From NCBI GenBank assembly GCA_007121555.1, contig SKKH01000137.1, positions 1 through 32,987 of the forward strand: DNA of 32,987 nt, given 5' to 3'. Position 1 is the first letter of the stretch; every line of letters begins with the position of its first letter. Position numbers and translations under genes: made by a program. This document shows positions 1 to 8,074 of the stretch, one piece after another. Below the pieces are notes generated by a model that saw nothing but the letters and a program-made list of their open reading frames with translations, ran no database searches and had not been told where the DNA came from. This stretch comes from Gemmatimonadota bacterium. Lineage in GTDB: Bacteria > Gemmatimonadota > Gemmatimonadetes > Longimicrobiales > Gaopeijiaceae.

Positions 1-192
1 CAGGGGCCCGACGTCGACGGCACGCGCTTCCTGGTCCGCGTGGATCACGAGATGCGGGTCCGTCGGCTCGGCGCGGTCATCCGCCTCTCCACCGCCCGCT
101 CGGCACGACTGGACCTCTTCTTCCGGATGCACGATCACGCTGACCTCCAGGTGCGGAACCTGGAGGGCATGGGGGTTCGGGTGCGGTTCTGA
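1..192 (+). CDS. C-terminal fragment, probable outer-membrane beta-barrel protein
   Basis: The frame is open from base 1 and ends at TGA 190-192, giving the last 63 residues of a protein whose start lies outside the window. The fragment alternates hydrophobic and polar residues (for example VRRLGAVIRLS, ARLDLFFRM, GVRVRF), as amphipathic beta-strands do, and it ends in phenylalanine. A terminal aromatic residue is the usual recognition signal for outer-membrane barrel insertion, so I infer the end of an outer-membrane barrel or another beta-rich surface protein. It converges on the minus-strand metzincin gene with only 37 bases between the two stop codons. The family cannot be named from this fragment. 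Confidence 0.55.
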   Translation, partial: QGPDVDGTRFLVRVDHEMRVRRLGAVIRLSTARSARLDLFFRMHDHADLQVRNLEGMGVRVRF

Positions 193-229
193 GCTGAATC
201 CCCGACCGGGCAAGCGGACCAGCTTCGTG

Positions 230-3200
230 TCAGGGCACCGTCAGGGTGGTGTGAAGAGACCGCACCCCGTCGGAGAGCTGGACGGCCAGTCGGCTGGAGA
301 GGGGCGGGGGAAGGGTGATGTCGCCGCCCTCCACGATGCCCACGATGGGGCCGTCGGGCCCGTCCCGGAGCACCGCCTGGGGGTACGCGCCGTGGTTCCA
401 GCGCAGCCGGAGTCGGCCCGTGCCCGAGGCGGCGGCCGGGCCCTCCGGCTCCCACGACACCAGGTCGAGGCGGAGCTCCGGATCCGTGCCCTCGGCGTCG
501 GGGCCCGGCGCACCGGCAGGGGCATCCCCGGGGGCGTCCACCCTGAGCTCGGCCCGACCCTCGGGCGAGTCCAGGACCACGCGGGCCAGCGCGGCCCGAT
601 CCTCGGGCGGGAGGTGGATCACCTCCGTGAAGTGCCGGAGGGTCTCGTCCTCGGCGTGGTCCAGCTTGAGTCCCTGCACACCTCGTTCGAAGAGGATCCG
701 CCCGGCGGCGTCGTAGCCCCGAATCGTGGCGTCGGTCCGGACCGGGGCGGTCTCATGGGCCCGGATCTCCAGGAGGGGCCGCAGGCGGGGCCCCCGATCC
801 CGGCCCCAACTGCCCCAGACCACGATCCCCTCGGCGGGCGCCGCGGCCCGTGCGGGCACCCCGATGGGCCGTGCATCCCGCAGCCGGAGGATCGCGTCGA
901 AGGTGTAGTCGCTGGACCACGCGGGTGTGCAGTAGCTCATGATGTCTCGGGCGTTGCCGTCGGCGGAGATGAGCTGATCGGTCTGGAGCGAGTAGGCGGG
1001 CTGACCGAGGCGGGCGTTGTCGTAGGGGTAGTTGGGGTCGTTGCTGGCCACCCTGCAGGGCGCGTGGCGGCGACCGAAGTTGTGACCGAACTCATGGGCC
1101 ACGATGTAGGCCCGGGTGCCGGGGTCGTCGTGAGAGAGGGCCGCCAGATACTGGGAGTTCGGTGACTCGGCGATGTAGGCGATCCCTGCGATCCCCGCCC
1201 CCGAGCGTCCGACGATGCCGTGGTAGTAGCGCTCGAGAAGCGACGGGTCGGTGGCCCCGTCGTCCTGACGAAGCAGATGGATCTCCTGCAGGAGGTCGAG
1301 CCACCCCTCACCCTGGTCCGGTCCCGACATGGGACTGGCTGAAGTCACGTAGGTCTCCGGGCGGACCCGGGCATCGAAGTCGGCGATGGGGAAGACGTTC
1401 CGGGTCATCGTCATGTACTCGTCCACATTCCCCGCCGAAAGGTCGGCCACCGTGCCCAGATCCGTGCTCTCGATCCGGACGAAGGTGGCCCGGAAGGGCT
1501 CGGGGTCCAGCACCTGGGGGCGGTGGATGCTCCCGCCAGCGGGCCACCTCAGGAACGAGCGGTCCAGCACCTCCACCTCCTCGGCCTCATCCACGACCAC
1601 CCGGTAGCCCAGTCCGGACCGGACCATGTGGTCGGGGATCACCACGTTCCAGGACCGATTCCGCACGTTGGGGTCGATGCTGGTGGGAACGGAGCTCGCG
1701 GAGGCGGCAATGGAGTGGGAGAGGATCTGGCTGGAGCCGTTGTACACGATGACCCGGACCCGGGGGGTGTGGTCGTTGGAGGCGTTGGCCCGGACGAACA
1801 CCCGGAGCAGTCCCCCTCGGCCCTCGACGAGGGGGACCGAACCGTCATAGCTCTGGTTGCCCTGGTTCAGGTGGACGGCGTCCACCTGGATCTGGAAGCC
1901 GTCGAGTCCTTCAGCCGAGACCGTGCGCGAGGGGGCGCCCTCGGCGTCGATGCGGATCCGGTTCGTTCCCGGCTCGGACCCAAGGACCCATTCCGATGCC
2001 GTGGCCCGGCCCTGGGAGTTGGTGGTGACCTGCGACGGGCTCACCGAGCCACCCCCGGTGACCACGGTGAAGGTAATGGTCTCTCCGGAGATCCGAGCCC
2101 CGTCTCCATCCAGGAGGCGAACGCCCGGTGGTTCGTCGACGGGGAAGCCGGCCACAGCGGACTGGTTCTGCCCCTGGACGATCCGGATCTCTCGCACCCG
2201 TTCCTGCGTGGCCTCCACCTCGAAGGCCACGGGGGAGAGCTCCCCGTGACGGGCTTCCACCCGCTGGGGGCCGACCTCGGGCCCGGCGATCCAGTCGCTC
2301 AGTGCGGCGACCCCGGTAGCGTCGGAGTGGGCCGGAGATCCTTCCACCTCGCCCTCGCCCTCGACCACGTGGAAGGTGACCTCGCTCCCCTCCACCGGGT
2401 TGTCGAACTCGTCCAGGAGCTGGACGGCAGGCGGCGGCGTGATCGATGCGCCGGGGGCCGTGGGGCTCTCGGGCTCCGCGACGGCGTCCATCCGGTGGGC
2501 AGGCCCGGCGCGGACGTCCACCTCCAGGAGGCGGGGGGCCAGCTCGGCGGCCTCGACTTCCAGGCTCTGGGGGCCCGCGGTGGTGCCCAGGGTCCATTCC
2601 AGGCTCACCCGTCCCTCCGCGTCGGTGCGCGCGCCGGTGGGCTCAACGGTGCCGCCTCGTTCCACGACCCGGGCCGTCACCTGCACGTCGGGCACCGGAT
2701 TTCCGAACCGGTCCCGCACCTCTACGTCGAGGGGCGGGAGCGTCCGGCCGACCTGGAGCGAGGCGAGGTCGGGCTCCTCGACGACCAGGGTGTCGGGCTC
2801 GGCGGGGGTGGCTTCGATCTCGAAGCTCACGGGAGTCAGCGAGCCCACCCGGGCCTCCACCCGCTCGAGTCCGGACCGGGTTCCCAGCGTCCAGGCCTCC
2901 AGATCGGCCCGTCCCCCCTCGTCGGTCTGGGCCTCGGACCCGGTCAGGGTTCCGTTGCCTTCCATCACCTGGAAGTCCACCATCACTTCGGGCACCGGAT
3001 TTCCGAACCGGTCCCGAACCGTCACCTGCGGCAGGGGATCCACAGGGGAGCCCACCGGCGCGGCGGCTTGGGGGATCCGGCTGGCGGCCAGGCTGTCCGG
3101 GTCACCGGGCTGTGCCAGCACCCGGAAGTGGACGCGCTCCGAGCCGCTCCCGTCGCCCCGGGCCAGCGCTACCGAGAGCTCCTGCTCGCCGGCCACAGGA

Positions 3201-3538
3201 CCGAGGGTCCAACCTCCCGGCTCCACCTCGCCGCGCCGGTCCGACCGCACCCGCTCCCGCTCCACGGCGCCGTCGCCCCGCTGGACCGACCAGACCACCT
3301 CCACGCCCGGGGCGGGGTTGCCCCGGCTGTCCACGACCCGGACCCGGGGAGGGGGGGTCACCGCCTCGCCCACCGTGCCCTCGGCCTCCGAGGCGGTCAG
3401 CTCCTCCAGGGCCACGCCCTCCTGGAAGAGAAGGGGGTCGCCGTCCGCGCACCCCGTGGCGAGGAGGGCAAGGGCCAGGAGGAGGCTGGGAAGGAGGCCG
3501 GGAAACAGGCCGACGGACCATCCCCGTGCGCGCGTCAT
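230..3538 (-). CDS. Ig-repeat lipoprotein with metzincin-type zinc metalloprotease domain
   Basis: This 1102-residue protein starts with a lipoprotein-type signal peptide (hydrophobic run, then ATGC, with Cys at about residue 30). About five bacterial Ig-like repeats of roughly 100 residues follow (about 40-545), each with a strand like VRDRFGNPVP and a later WTLG motif, resembling the Big_1/invasin-type group. A metalloprotease region covers about 680-880: HEFGHNFGRRH at 815-825 is the metzincin HExxHxxGxxH zinc site, and DIMSY with Met867 is a plausible Met-turn. The C-terminal 220 residues look beta-rich and are unassigned. I infer a cell-surface protease anchored by lipid at the N-terminus with the Ig repeats as a stalk. 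The ATG overlaps the stop of the upstream barrel-like gene (ATGA on the minus strand), so the two are probably translationally coupled. The substrate is unknown. Confidence 0.85.
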   Translation of the reverse strand: MTRARGWSVGLFPGLLPSLLLALALLATGCADGDPLLFQEGVALEELTASEAEGTVGEAVTPPPRVRVVDSRGNPAPGVEVVWSVQRGDGAVERERVRSDRRGEVEPGGWTLGPVAGEQELSVALARGDGSGSERVHFRVLAQPGDPDSLAASRIPQAAAPVGSPVDPLPQVTVRDRFGNPVPEVMVDFQVMEGNGTLTGSEAQTDEGGRADLEAWTLGTRSGLERVEARVGSLTPVSFEIEATPAEPDTLVVEEPDLASLQVGRTLPPLDVEVRDRFGNPVPDVQVTARVVERGGTVEPTGARTDAEGRVSLEWTLGTTAGPQSLEVEAAELAPRLLEVDVRAGPAHRMDAVAEPESPTAPGASITPPPAVQLLDEFDNPVEGSEVTFHVVEGEGEVEGSPAHSDATGVAALSDWIAGPEVGPQRVEARHGELSPVAFEVEATQERVREIRIVQGQNQSAVAGFPVDEPPGVRLLDGDGARISGETITFTVVTGGGSVSPSQVTTNSQGRATASEWVLGSEPGTNRIRIDAEGAPSRTVSAEGLDGFQIQVDAVHLNQGNQSYDGSVPLVEGRGGLLRVFVRANASNDHTPRVRVIVYNGSSQILSHSIAASASSVPTSIDPNVRNRSWNVVIPDHMVRSGLGYRVVVDEAEEVEVLDRSFLRWPAGGSIHRPQVLDPEPFRATFVRIESTDLGTVADLSAGNVDEYMTMTRNVFPIADFDARVRPETYVTSASPMSGPDQGEGWLDLLQEIHLLRQDDGATDPSLLERYYHGIVGRSGAGIAGIAYIAESPNSQYLAALSHDDPGTRAYIVAHEFGHNFGRRHAPCRVASNDPNYPYDNARLGQPAYSLQTDQLISADGNARDIMSYCTPAWSSDYTFDAILRLRDARPIGVPARAAAPAEGIVVWGSWGRDRGPRLRPLLEIRAHETAPVRTDATIRGYDAAGRILFERGVQGLKLDHAEDETLRHFTEVIHLPPEDRAALARVVLDSPEGRAELRVDAPGDAPAGAPGPDAEGTDPELRLDLVSWEPEGPAAASGTGRLRLRWNHGAYPQAVLRDGPDGPIVGIVEGGDITLPPPLSSRLAVQLSDGVRSLHTTLTVP
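2688..3016. repeat. 29-bp exact direct repeat, 300-bp period, in Ig-repeat coding DNA
   Basis: Bases 2688-2716 and 2988-3016 are identical over 29 bases, exactly 300 bases apart. They encode the conserved strand around RDRFGNPVP in adjacent Ig-like domains 2 and 3. Flanking DNA of the two repeats has diverged, so this is either a retained duplication trace or recent gene conversion. Confidence 0.85.
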
Positions 3539-4122
3539 CGACCGAGTCCCACGGCGAGTCTGAGGCCCTGGACCCGATGGGGGACGACGAGATCCTCGTC
3601 GTCCAGCCGGCCGGTGAGCCAGGTGGCGTGGAGGGAGACCGAGCCCCAGGGGAGGGGACGGCGAAGGGTCACGCCGAGAATCCCTCCGGTGACGCTCCGG
3701 TCGGCGGTGCCGGATCCGGGGGGAAGCAGGTCCCCATCCAGCTCCTCCCGGTACCGACTCACCCCGGCCCAGACCGAGAGTCGGGTGGATGCCGCGGTGA
3801 CGAGGCGCACCGAGGGACCGAGGCCGAGCAGGGTGGAGCGGTAGTCGTTTCCGGATCCCAGATGCCCGGTGGCGGCCACGCCGAAGCGGTCCCGGTGGAC
3901 CGATCCCTCCAGCCCCACGAAGGGGTGGGCGCGGCTGCCCAGCCCCCGGCTACCGACGAGAAGGGAGCCCTGCACCGCGGGTTCAGGACCCATCTCGGGG
4001 GCCTGCCCCCACACCTCCTTCGGGGCCGCGATCACCCACACGCCGAACAGGAGCCCGAGACCGAGCAGGCCGGCTCGGAAGCGGAGCAGAGTTCGAAGGG
4101 TGGCGGCGGGGTGAGCGGGCAT
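3535..4122 (-). CDS. Small exported protein, probable outer-membrane beta-barrel
   Basis: Taking the ATG at 4120-4122 gives 195 residues starting with a good signal peptide (MPAHPAATLRTLLRFRAGLLG, hydrophobic core, cleavage near WGQA). The frame is open to an ATG at 4251, but that adds 43 proline-rich residues ahead of the signal peptide, so I reject it. The mature part has glycine-rich alternating strands (GSLLVGSRGLG, HPFVGLEGSVHRDRFGVAATG, GSVSLHATWLTGRL), as in small 8-stranded outer-membrane barrels. It does not end in an aromatic residue. Its stop overlaps the start of the metzincin lipoprotein by four bases. It may help place or display that protease, but this is inference from position only. 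Confidence 0.6.
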   Translation of the reverse strand: MPAHPAATLRTLLRFRAGLLGLGLLFGVWVIAAPKEVWGQAPEMGPEPAVQGSLLVGSRGLGSRAHPFVGLEGSVHRDRFGVAATGHLGSGNDYRSTLLGLGPSVRLVTAASTRLSVWAGVSRYREELDGDLLPPGSGTADRSVTGGILGVTLRRPLPWGSVSLHATWLTGRLDDEDLVVPHRVQGLRLAVGLGR

Positions 4123-4223
4123 GGGGGCCAAGGGCTCCGGGACGGAGACAGGGAGTAGCTGGGGAAGCCGCAGCAACGGGCGGGGACTGGGAAGAAGCTC
4201 GAACGGCGCGAGATGGGGGTCAA

Positions 4224-4246
4224 GCCTTCCACGGCCTATTGAAGGC
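4224..4246. promoter_or_regulatory. Inverted repeat in the divergent radC / barrel intergenic region
   Basis: GCCTTC (4224-4229) and GAAGGC (4241-4246) are exact inverted arms with an 11-base spacer. The site sits in the roughly 290-base region between two divergently transcribed units (minus-strand start 4122, radC start 4417). It could be an operator or a small hairpin. No convincing -35/-10 pair was found beside it, and nothing else in the region is recognisable. Confidence 0.25.
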
Positions 4247-4416
4247 GCCACCCGGCATGGGGGAGGCGGATCTCGCCATCGCCAGAAGAGTCCGGCGGAG
4301 GCAGGTTTCCGAAGACGTCCATTCCCGACGGAGGCTGCCGTATCCCTTCTTCACCCTCGCACCTCACCCCACCTGCGGGATCTTCCGGCTCCGACGACCC
4401 GCTGCCGTCGCTCTCG

Positions 4417-5073
4417 GTGAAGGAGCTTCCCTCTAGGCAGCGGCCCCGCGAACGGCTTGTCCACGCTGGATCCCGGGCCCTCTCGGTCAGAGAACTCCTG
4501 GCGCTCATCATCGGCTCCGGGGGCCACGGCGCCTCGGTCCTGGAGATCTCCGACCGGATCCTGGCCCACGGCGGAGGGCGGCTCCGCTCCCTCGCCGGGG
4601 CCGAACCGGGCGAGCTGGAGGTGATCGCCGGGGTGGGACGGGCCACCGCGGCACGGGTCATCGCGGCGCTGGAGCTGGGGGCCCGAGCCGCCGCCGAGGG
4701 CGAGCCGGACCGGCCCCACATCCGGGGGCCGGCCGATGTACACCGGCTCATGGGGCCCCGTCTGCGGGACCTGGCCCACGAGGAGTTCCACGCCCTCCTT
4801 CTGAATACCCAGCACCGGGTGCTCCGCGACGTCACCGTGACCCGGGGCATCCTGGACGCCTCCCTCATCCACCCCCGGGAGGTCTTTCGGCCCGCTATCC
4901 TGGCCCACTCGGCGGCCGTGATCCTGGTCCACAACCATCCCTCCGGAGATCCCACCCCGTCGCCCGAGGACCGGGCCGTGACCCGGCAGGTGAGCGAGGC
5001 GGGCCGCACCGTGGGAATCCGGGTGCTGGATCATGTGGTCATCGGCAAAGGGAGGTGGGCCACGGCGAGTTGA
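4417..5073 (+). CDS. radC: RadC family JAB/JAMM domain protein
   Basis: The 218-residue product matches the usual RadC length and layout. The N-terminal part (RPRERLVHAGSRALSVRELLALIIGSG) and a helix-hairpin-helix-like segment (LEVIAGVGRATAARVIAALELG) precede the JAB/MPN domain. The metal site HNHPSGDPTPSPED near the C-terminus has the HxH plus distal Asp of JAMM proteins. The start is GTG, chosen because KELPSRQRPRERL aligns with the usual N-terminus. RadC was named from a repair phenotype later disputed, and its biochemical role is unsettled. It is the first gene of the rightward run and diverges from the metzincin operon. Confidence 0.92.
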   Translation: MKELPSRQRPRERLVHAGSRALSVRELLALIIGSGGHGASVLEISDRILAHGGGRLRSLAGAEPGELEVIAGVGRATAARVIAALELGARAAAEGEPDRPHIRGPADVHRLMGPRLRDLAHEEFHALLLNTQHRVLRDVTVTRGILDASLIHPREVFRPAILAHSAAVILVHNHPSGDPTPSPEDRAVTRQVSEAGRTVGIRVLDHVVIGKGRWATAS

Positions 5074-5094
5074 TGCCGCCGCCCCCTCCGGTCC

Positions 5095-5108
5095 GGGGAC
5101 GACTCCCC
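5095..5108 (+). terminator. Weak hairpin after radC
   Basis: GGGGA-cgac-TCCCC forms a 5-bp stem with a 4-base loop 22 bases after the radC stop. No T-run follows, so it is not a classical intrinsic terminator. The rest of the 141-base gap before the next gene (5074-5214) holds nothing I recognise. Confidence 0.2.
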
Positions 5109-5214
5109 TGAGGCATCGCTCGGGGACGCATCTCCTCCGGGGGTCCGGGCTCCATGAGGGTCCACTCCCATCCCGGTGAGGAACCTCCCGGGAGCCGCCG
5201 GGGATAACGAGGCC

Positions 5215-5793
5215 ATGCGAATTTCGACGCTCCGCCTCATCCCCATCCTGATCGCCCTACTGGTCCTGCCTTCGTGCGCGGCCTTCCAGTCGCTCACGGC
5301 CCTCTCCCAGGTCCGGTTCGCTCTGGACGGGGTCAGCGGAGTTCGCCTGGCCGGGGTCCAGCTCGATGAGATCCAGGGGTACGAAGATCTCACGGTGATC
5401 CAGGCGGCTCGCATCGGTTCGGCGCTGGTGAACCGGCAGCTCCCTCTGGAGGCCACCCTCCACGTGGGGGCCGACAACCCCGAGGGGAATCCGGACGCCC
5501 GGCTGGTCGAGCTGGACTGGACCCTCTTTCTCCGGGACCGGGAGACGGTGAGCGGGAGTCTTTCGGAGGAGTTCCGGTTGAGCTCGGGTGCCCGGACCGA
5601 CGTTCCGGTCGCGGTTCGCCTCGACCTCATCGAGTTCTTCGACGGGAGCGCCCGGGACCTGGTGGAGCTGGCCCTCTCCCTGGGTGGAGTGGAGCGAGAC
5701 CCGGTGGACGTCCGCCTCCAGGCGGTTCCTACGATCCAGACCCGGCTCGGGCCCATCCAGTATCCTCAGCCCCTGGTGATCGGCTCCCGCTGA
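5215..5793 (+). CDS. WHy/LEA-type lipoprotein
   Basis: The frame opens earlier at a GTG (5176), but the ATG at 5215 puts the signal peptide directly at the N-terminus (MRISTLRLIPILIALLVLPSC). LPSC is a clear lipobox, so the 192-residue product should be lipidated at Cys20. The mature part has the pattern of WHy/LEA type 2 domains: a short strand, an asparagine-proline motif (ADNPEGNPDARLVELDWTLFLRD), then a glycine- and serine-rich strand pair (VSGSLSEEFRLSSGARTDVPVAVRLDL). These domains are beta-sandwiches often tied to stress protection in plants; their bacterial role is poorly known. The gene stands alone between radC and rel. Family assignment is by motif only. Confidence 0.7.
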   Translation: MRISTLRLIPILIALLVLPSCAAFQSLTALSQVRFALDGVSGVRLAGVQLDEIQGYEDLTVIQAARIGSALVNRQLPLEATLHVGADNPEGNPDARLVELDWTLFLRDRETVSGSLSEEFRLSSGARTDVPVAVRLDLIEFFDGSARDLVELALSLGGVERDPVDVRLQAVPTIQTRLGPIQYPQPLVIGSR

Positions 5794-5839
5794 GTCCAGG
5801 GCCGGAGCTTCCCCCAGTTCCACGGGTATCTTTTCCACC

Positions 5840-8062
5840 ATGACCCTTCCGACCGGCACCGCGTCTTCCTCGACCCCGACGATCCGGGGCCTCCCCCGGG
5901 CTCTGGCCCGGGAGTTGGAGGCGTACGCCCAGCGCCTGGACGTGCCCAGGATCCTCGAGGCGTACCGGCTGGCGGAAGAGGCTCACAAGGGTCAGAAGCG
6001 GGCCAGCGGCGAGGGTTTCGTGACCCACGCCGTGGAGGTGGCCACCCTCCTGGGTCAGCTCAAGCTGGACTCGGCCTCCATCATCGCCGGCCTGATTCAC
6101 GACGTCGTCGAGGACACGCAGTTCACCCTCACGGACGTGGAGGAGCGCTTCGGCAAGGAGGTGGCCTCCATCGTGGACGGGGTCACCAAGATCGGGAAGG
6201 TCCAGTTCCGGTCCCAGACCGAGCGGCAGGCCGAGAACTACCGGAAGCTCCTCCTCTCCATGGCCGAGGACGCCCGGGTCATCCTGATCAAACTGGCCGA
6301 CCGGCTCCACAACATGCGGACCCTGGAATACCTTCCCCGGGGCAAGCAGATCCGGATCGCCCGGGAGACCCGGGAGATCTACGCACCCCTGGCCCACCGG
6401 CTGGGGATCGCCCAGGTGAAGTGGGAGCTGGAGGATCTCTGCTTCAAGTTCCTGGAGCCCGAGGAGTACGAGGAGCTGCGGAGGATGGTCCAGCAGCGCC
6501 GGCAGGAGCGGGAGCGGCAGATCCTGGAGGTGCAGCGGCCGGTGGAGGAGCTTCTCAAGGAGGCCGGGATCCCCTATGAGGTCACCGGTCGGCCCAAACA
6601 CCTCTGGTCCATCTACCGGAAGATCGAGAACCGGGGGAAGCCCTACGAAGAGATCTACGATCTCATGGCCATGAGGGTGATCACGGACTCGGTCCAGAAC
6701 TGCTACGCAGCCCTGGGGCTCATCCACTCCAAGTTCACACCCATTCAGGACCGGTTCCACGACTACATCGCCACGCCCAAGTCCAACATGTACCGCTCGC
6801 TCCACACCACGGTCTTCGGGCCCGGGGGACGCCGCTACGAGATCCAGATCCGGACCGAGGAGATGCACCGGACGGCCGAGTACGGGATCGCGGCCCACTG
6901 GCGCTACAAGGAGGGCGGCGGCGCGTCGGACGAGGTGGACGAGGCCCTCTCCTGGTTCCGCCAGGTGCTCGAGTGGCAGCAGGAGACCTCGGAGCCCGAG
7001 GAGTTCATGGAATTCCTCAAGATGGACCTCTTCCTGGGCGAGATCTTCGTGTTCACTCCCAAGGGGGAGGTGAAGCAGCTTCCCGTGGGCGCCACCCCCA
7101 TCGACTTCGCCTACGCCGTCCACACCGAGGTGGGCTCCCACTGCGCCGGGGCCAAGGTGAACGGACGGATCGCGCCCCTCTCCCGGGAGCTCCGTAACGG
7201 CGACACCGTGGAGATCCTCACCAGTCCGCGGAAGTCCCCGTCCCGGGACTGGCTCGCCTTCGTGAAGACCTCGCGGGCCCGTCAGAGGATCCGTCAGTGG
7301 ATCCGTCAGCAGGAGCACGACGAGTCGGTGAAGCTGGGCCGGGAGTTCCTGGACCGGGAGATGAAGAAGCTCCGGGTGAGCCTTCCCGGCGACGGGGTTC
7401 TGGCCGAAGCGGCCGAAGCGCTGGATTACCCGGACTTCGAACACGTCCATGCAGCGCTGGGTCGTGGAGACATCGGACCGTCGGCGGTGATCAAGGAGCT
7501 CTTCCCCGAGAAGGAGGTGGCCGAGGCCCGGAAGAAGGCGTCCTCGCCCCTCCAGAGGATCGCCCGGAAGATCCGCCGCACGGACAAGGGCGTCCGGATC
7601 CAGGGGATCGACAACCTCATGGTCCGGTATTCCCAGTGCTGCCAGCCCGTGCCCGGCGACGACGTCATCGGGTACGTGACCGCCGGCCGGGGCGTCTCGA
7701 TCCACCGGAAGGACTGCCCCAACGTCCTGAACCTCTCCCAGGATCCGGAGCGGAGGGTGGAGATCGAGTGGACCGCGGAGCAGGGCGACCGGTTCTACGT
7801 GAAGCTCTACACCCGGGGCTCGGACCGGCGCGGCATCCTCTCGGACATCGCCAAGGCGATCAGTGATACGGGCACGAACATCCAGCACGCGGACATCCGA
7901 GCCGTGGACGGAGGGATGCTGGGCGAGTTCGTGGTGGAGGTCCAGGATCTGCCCCACCTGGCCCGGGTCATGAAGCGCATCAGCCAGATCAAGGGTGTCC
8001 TCTCGGTGGAGCGGCGAGAGTCCTTCGGCGACTCCGATCTCCTGGACCTGGACGGAGGCTGA
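5840..8062 (+). CDS. rel: Bifunctional (p)ppGpp synthetase/hydrolase Rel
   Basis: This 740-residue protein has the full long RSH layout. The HD hydrolase domain looks intact: H63, H87-D88 in HDVVEDT and D154 in KLADRLHNMR. The synthetase domain has GRPKHLWSIYRK (250-261), EIYDLMAMRVI with D274 and R279, YIATPKSNMYRSLHT and EIQIRTEEMH. TGS spans about 402-463 and the C-terminal ACT domain about 665-740. The RFHD segment (305-308) carries the basic Arg typical of bifunctional enzymes rather than the acidic version of RelA-only synthetases. With both catalytic sites present it probably makes and degrades (p)ppGpp and is the main stringent-response enzyme here. No clear ribosome-binding site precedes the ATG. 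uvrB follows after 12 bases. Confidence 0.97.
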   Translation: MTLPTGTASSSTPTIRGLPRALARELEAYAQRLDVPRILEAYRLAEEAHKGQKRASGEGFVTHAVEVATLLGQLKLDSASIIAGLIHDVVEDTQFTLTDVEERFGKEVASIVDGVTKIGKVQFRSQTERQAENYRKLLLSMAEDARVILIKLADRLHNMRTLEYLPRGKQIRIARETREIYAPLAHRLGIAQVKWELEDLCFKFLEPEEYEELRRMVQQRRQERERQILEVQRPVEELLKEAGIPYEVTGRPKHLWSIYRKIENRGKPYEEIYDLMAMRVITDSVQNCYAALGLIHSKFTPIQDRFHDYIATPKSNMYRSLHTTVFGPGGRRYEIQIRTEEMHRTAEYGIAAHWRYKEGGGASDEVDEALSWFRQVLEWQQETSEPEEFMEFLKMDLFLGEIFVFTPKGEVKQLPVGATPIDFAYAVHTEVGSHCAGAKVNGRIAPLSRELRNGDTVEILTSPRKSPSRDWLAFVKTSRARQRIRQWIRQQEHDESVKLGREFLDREMKKLRVSLPGDGVLAEAAEALDYPDFEHVHAALGRGDIGPSAVIKELFPEKEVAEARKKASSPLQRIARKIRRTDKGVRIQGIDNLMVRYSQCCQPVPGDDVIGYVTAGRGVSIHRKDCPNVLNLSQDPERRVEIEWTAEQGDRFYVKLYTRGSDRRGILSDIAKAISDTGTNIQHADIRAVDGGMLGEFVVEVQDLPHLARVMKRISQIKGVLSVERRESFGDSDLLDLDGG

Positions 8063-8074
8063 CGGCCCTCTCCC

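Noticed and set aside
1523-3844. 773-residue plus-strand frame across the metzincin gene
   Set aside because: It is antisense to a recognisable protein with Ig repeats and a zinc site, and its own sequence is low-complexity.
2446-4158. 570-residue Pro/Arg-rich plus-strand frame
   Set aside because: Composition is that of a frame read off GC-rich DNA; no domain or ribosome-binding site.
4224-4246. Terminator between divergent genes
   Set aside because: Both flanking genes are transcribed away from the site, so a terminator is not needed here.
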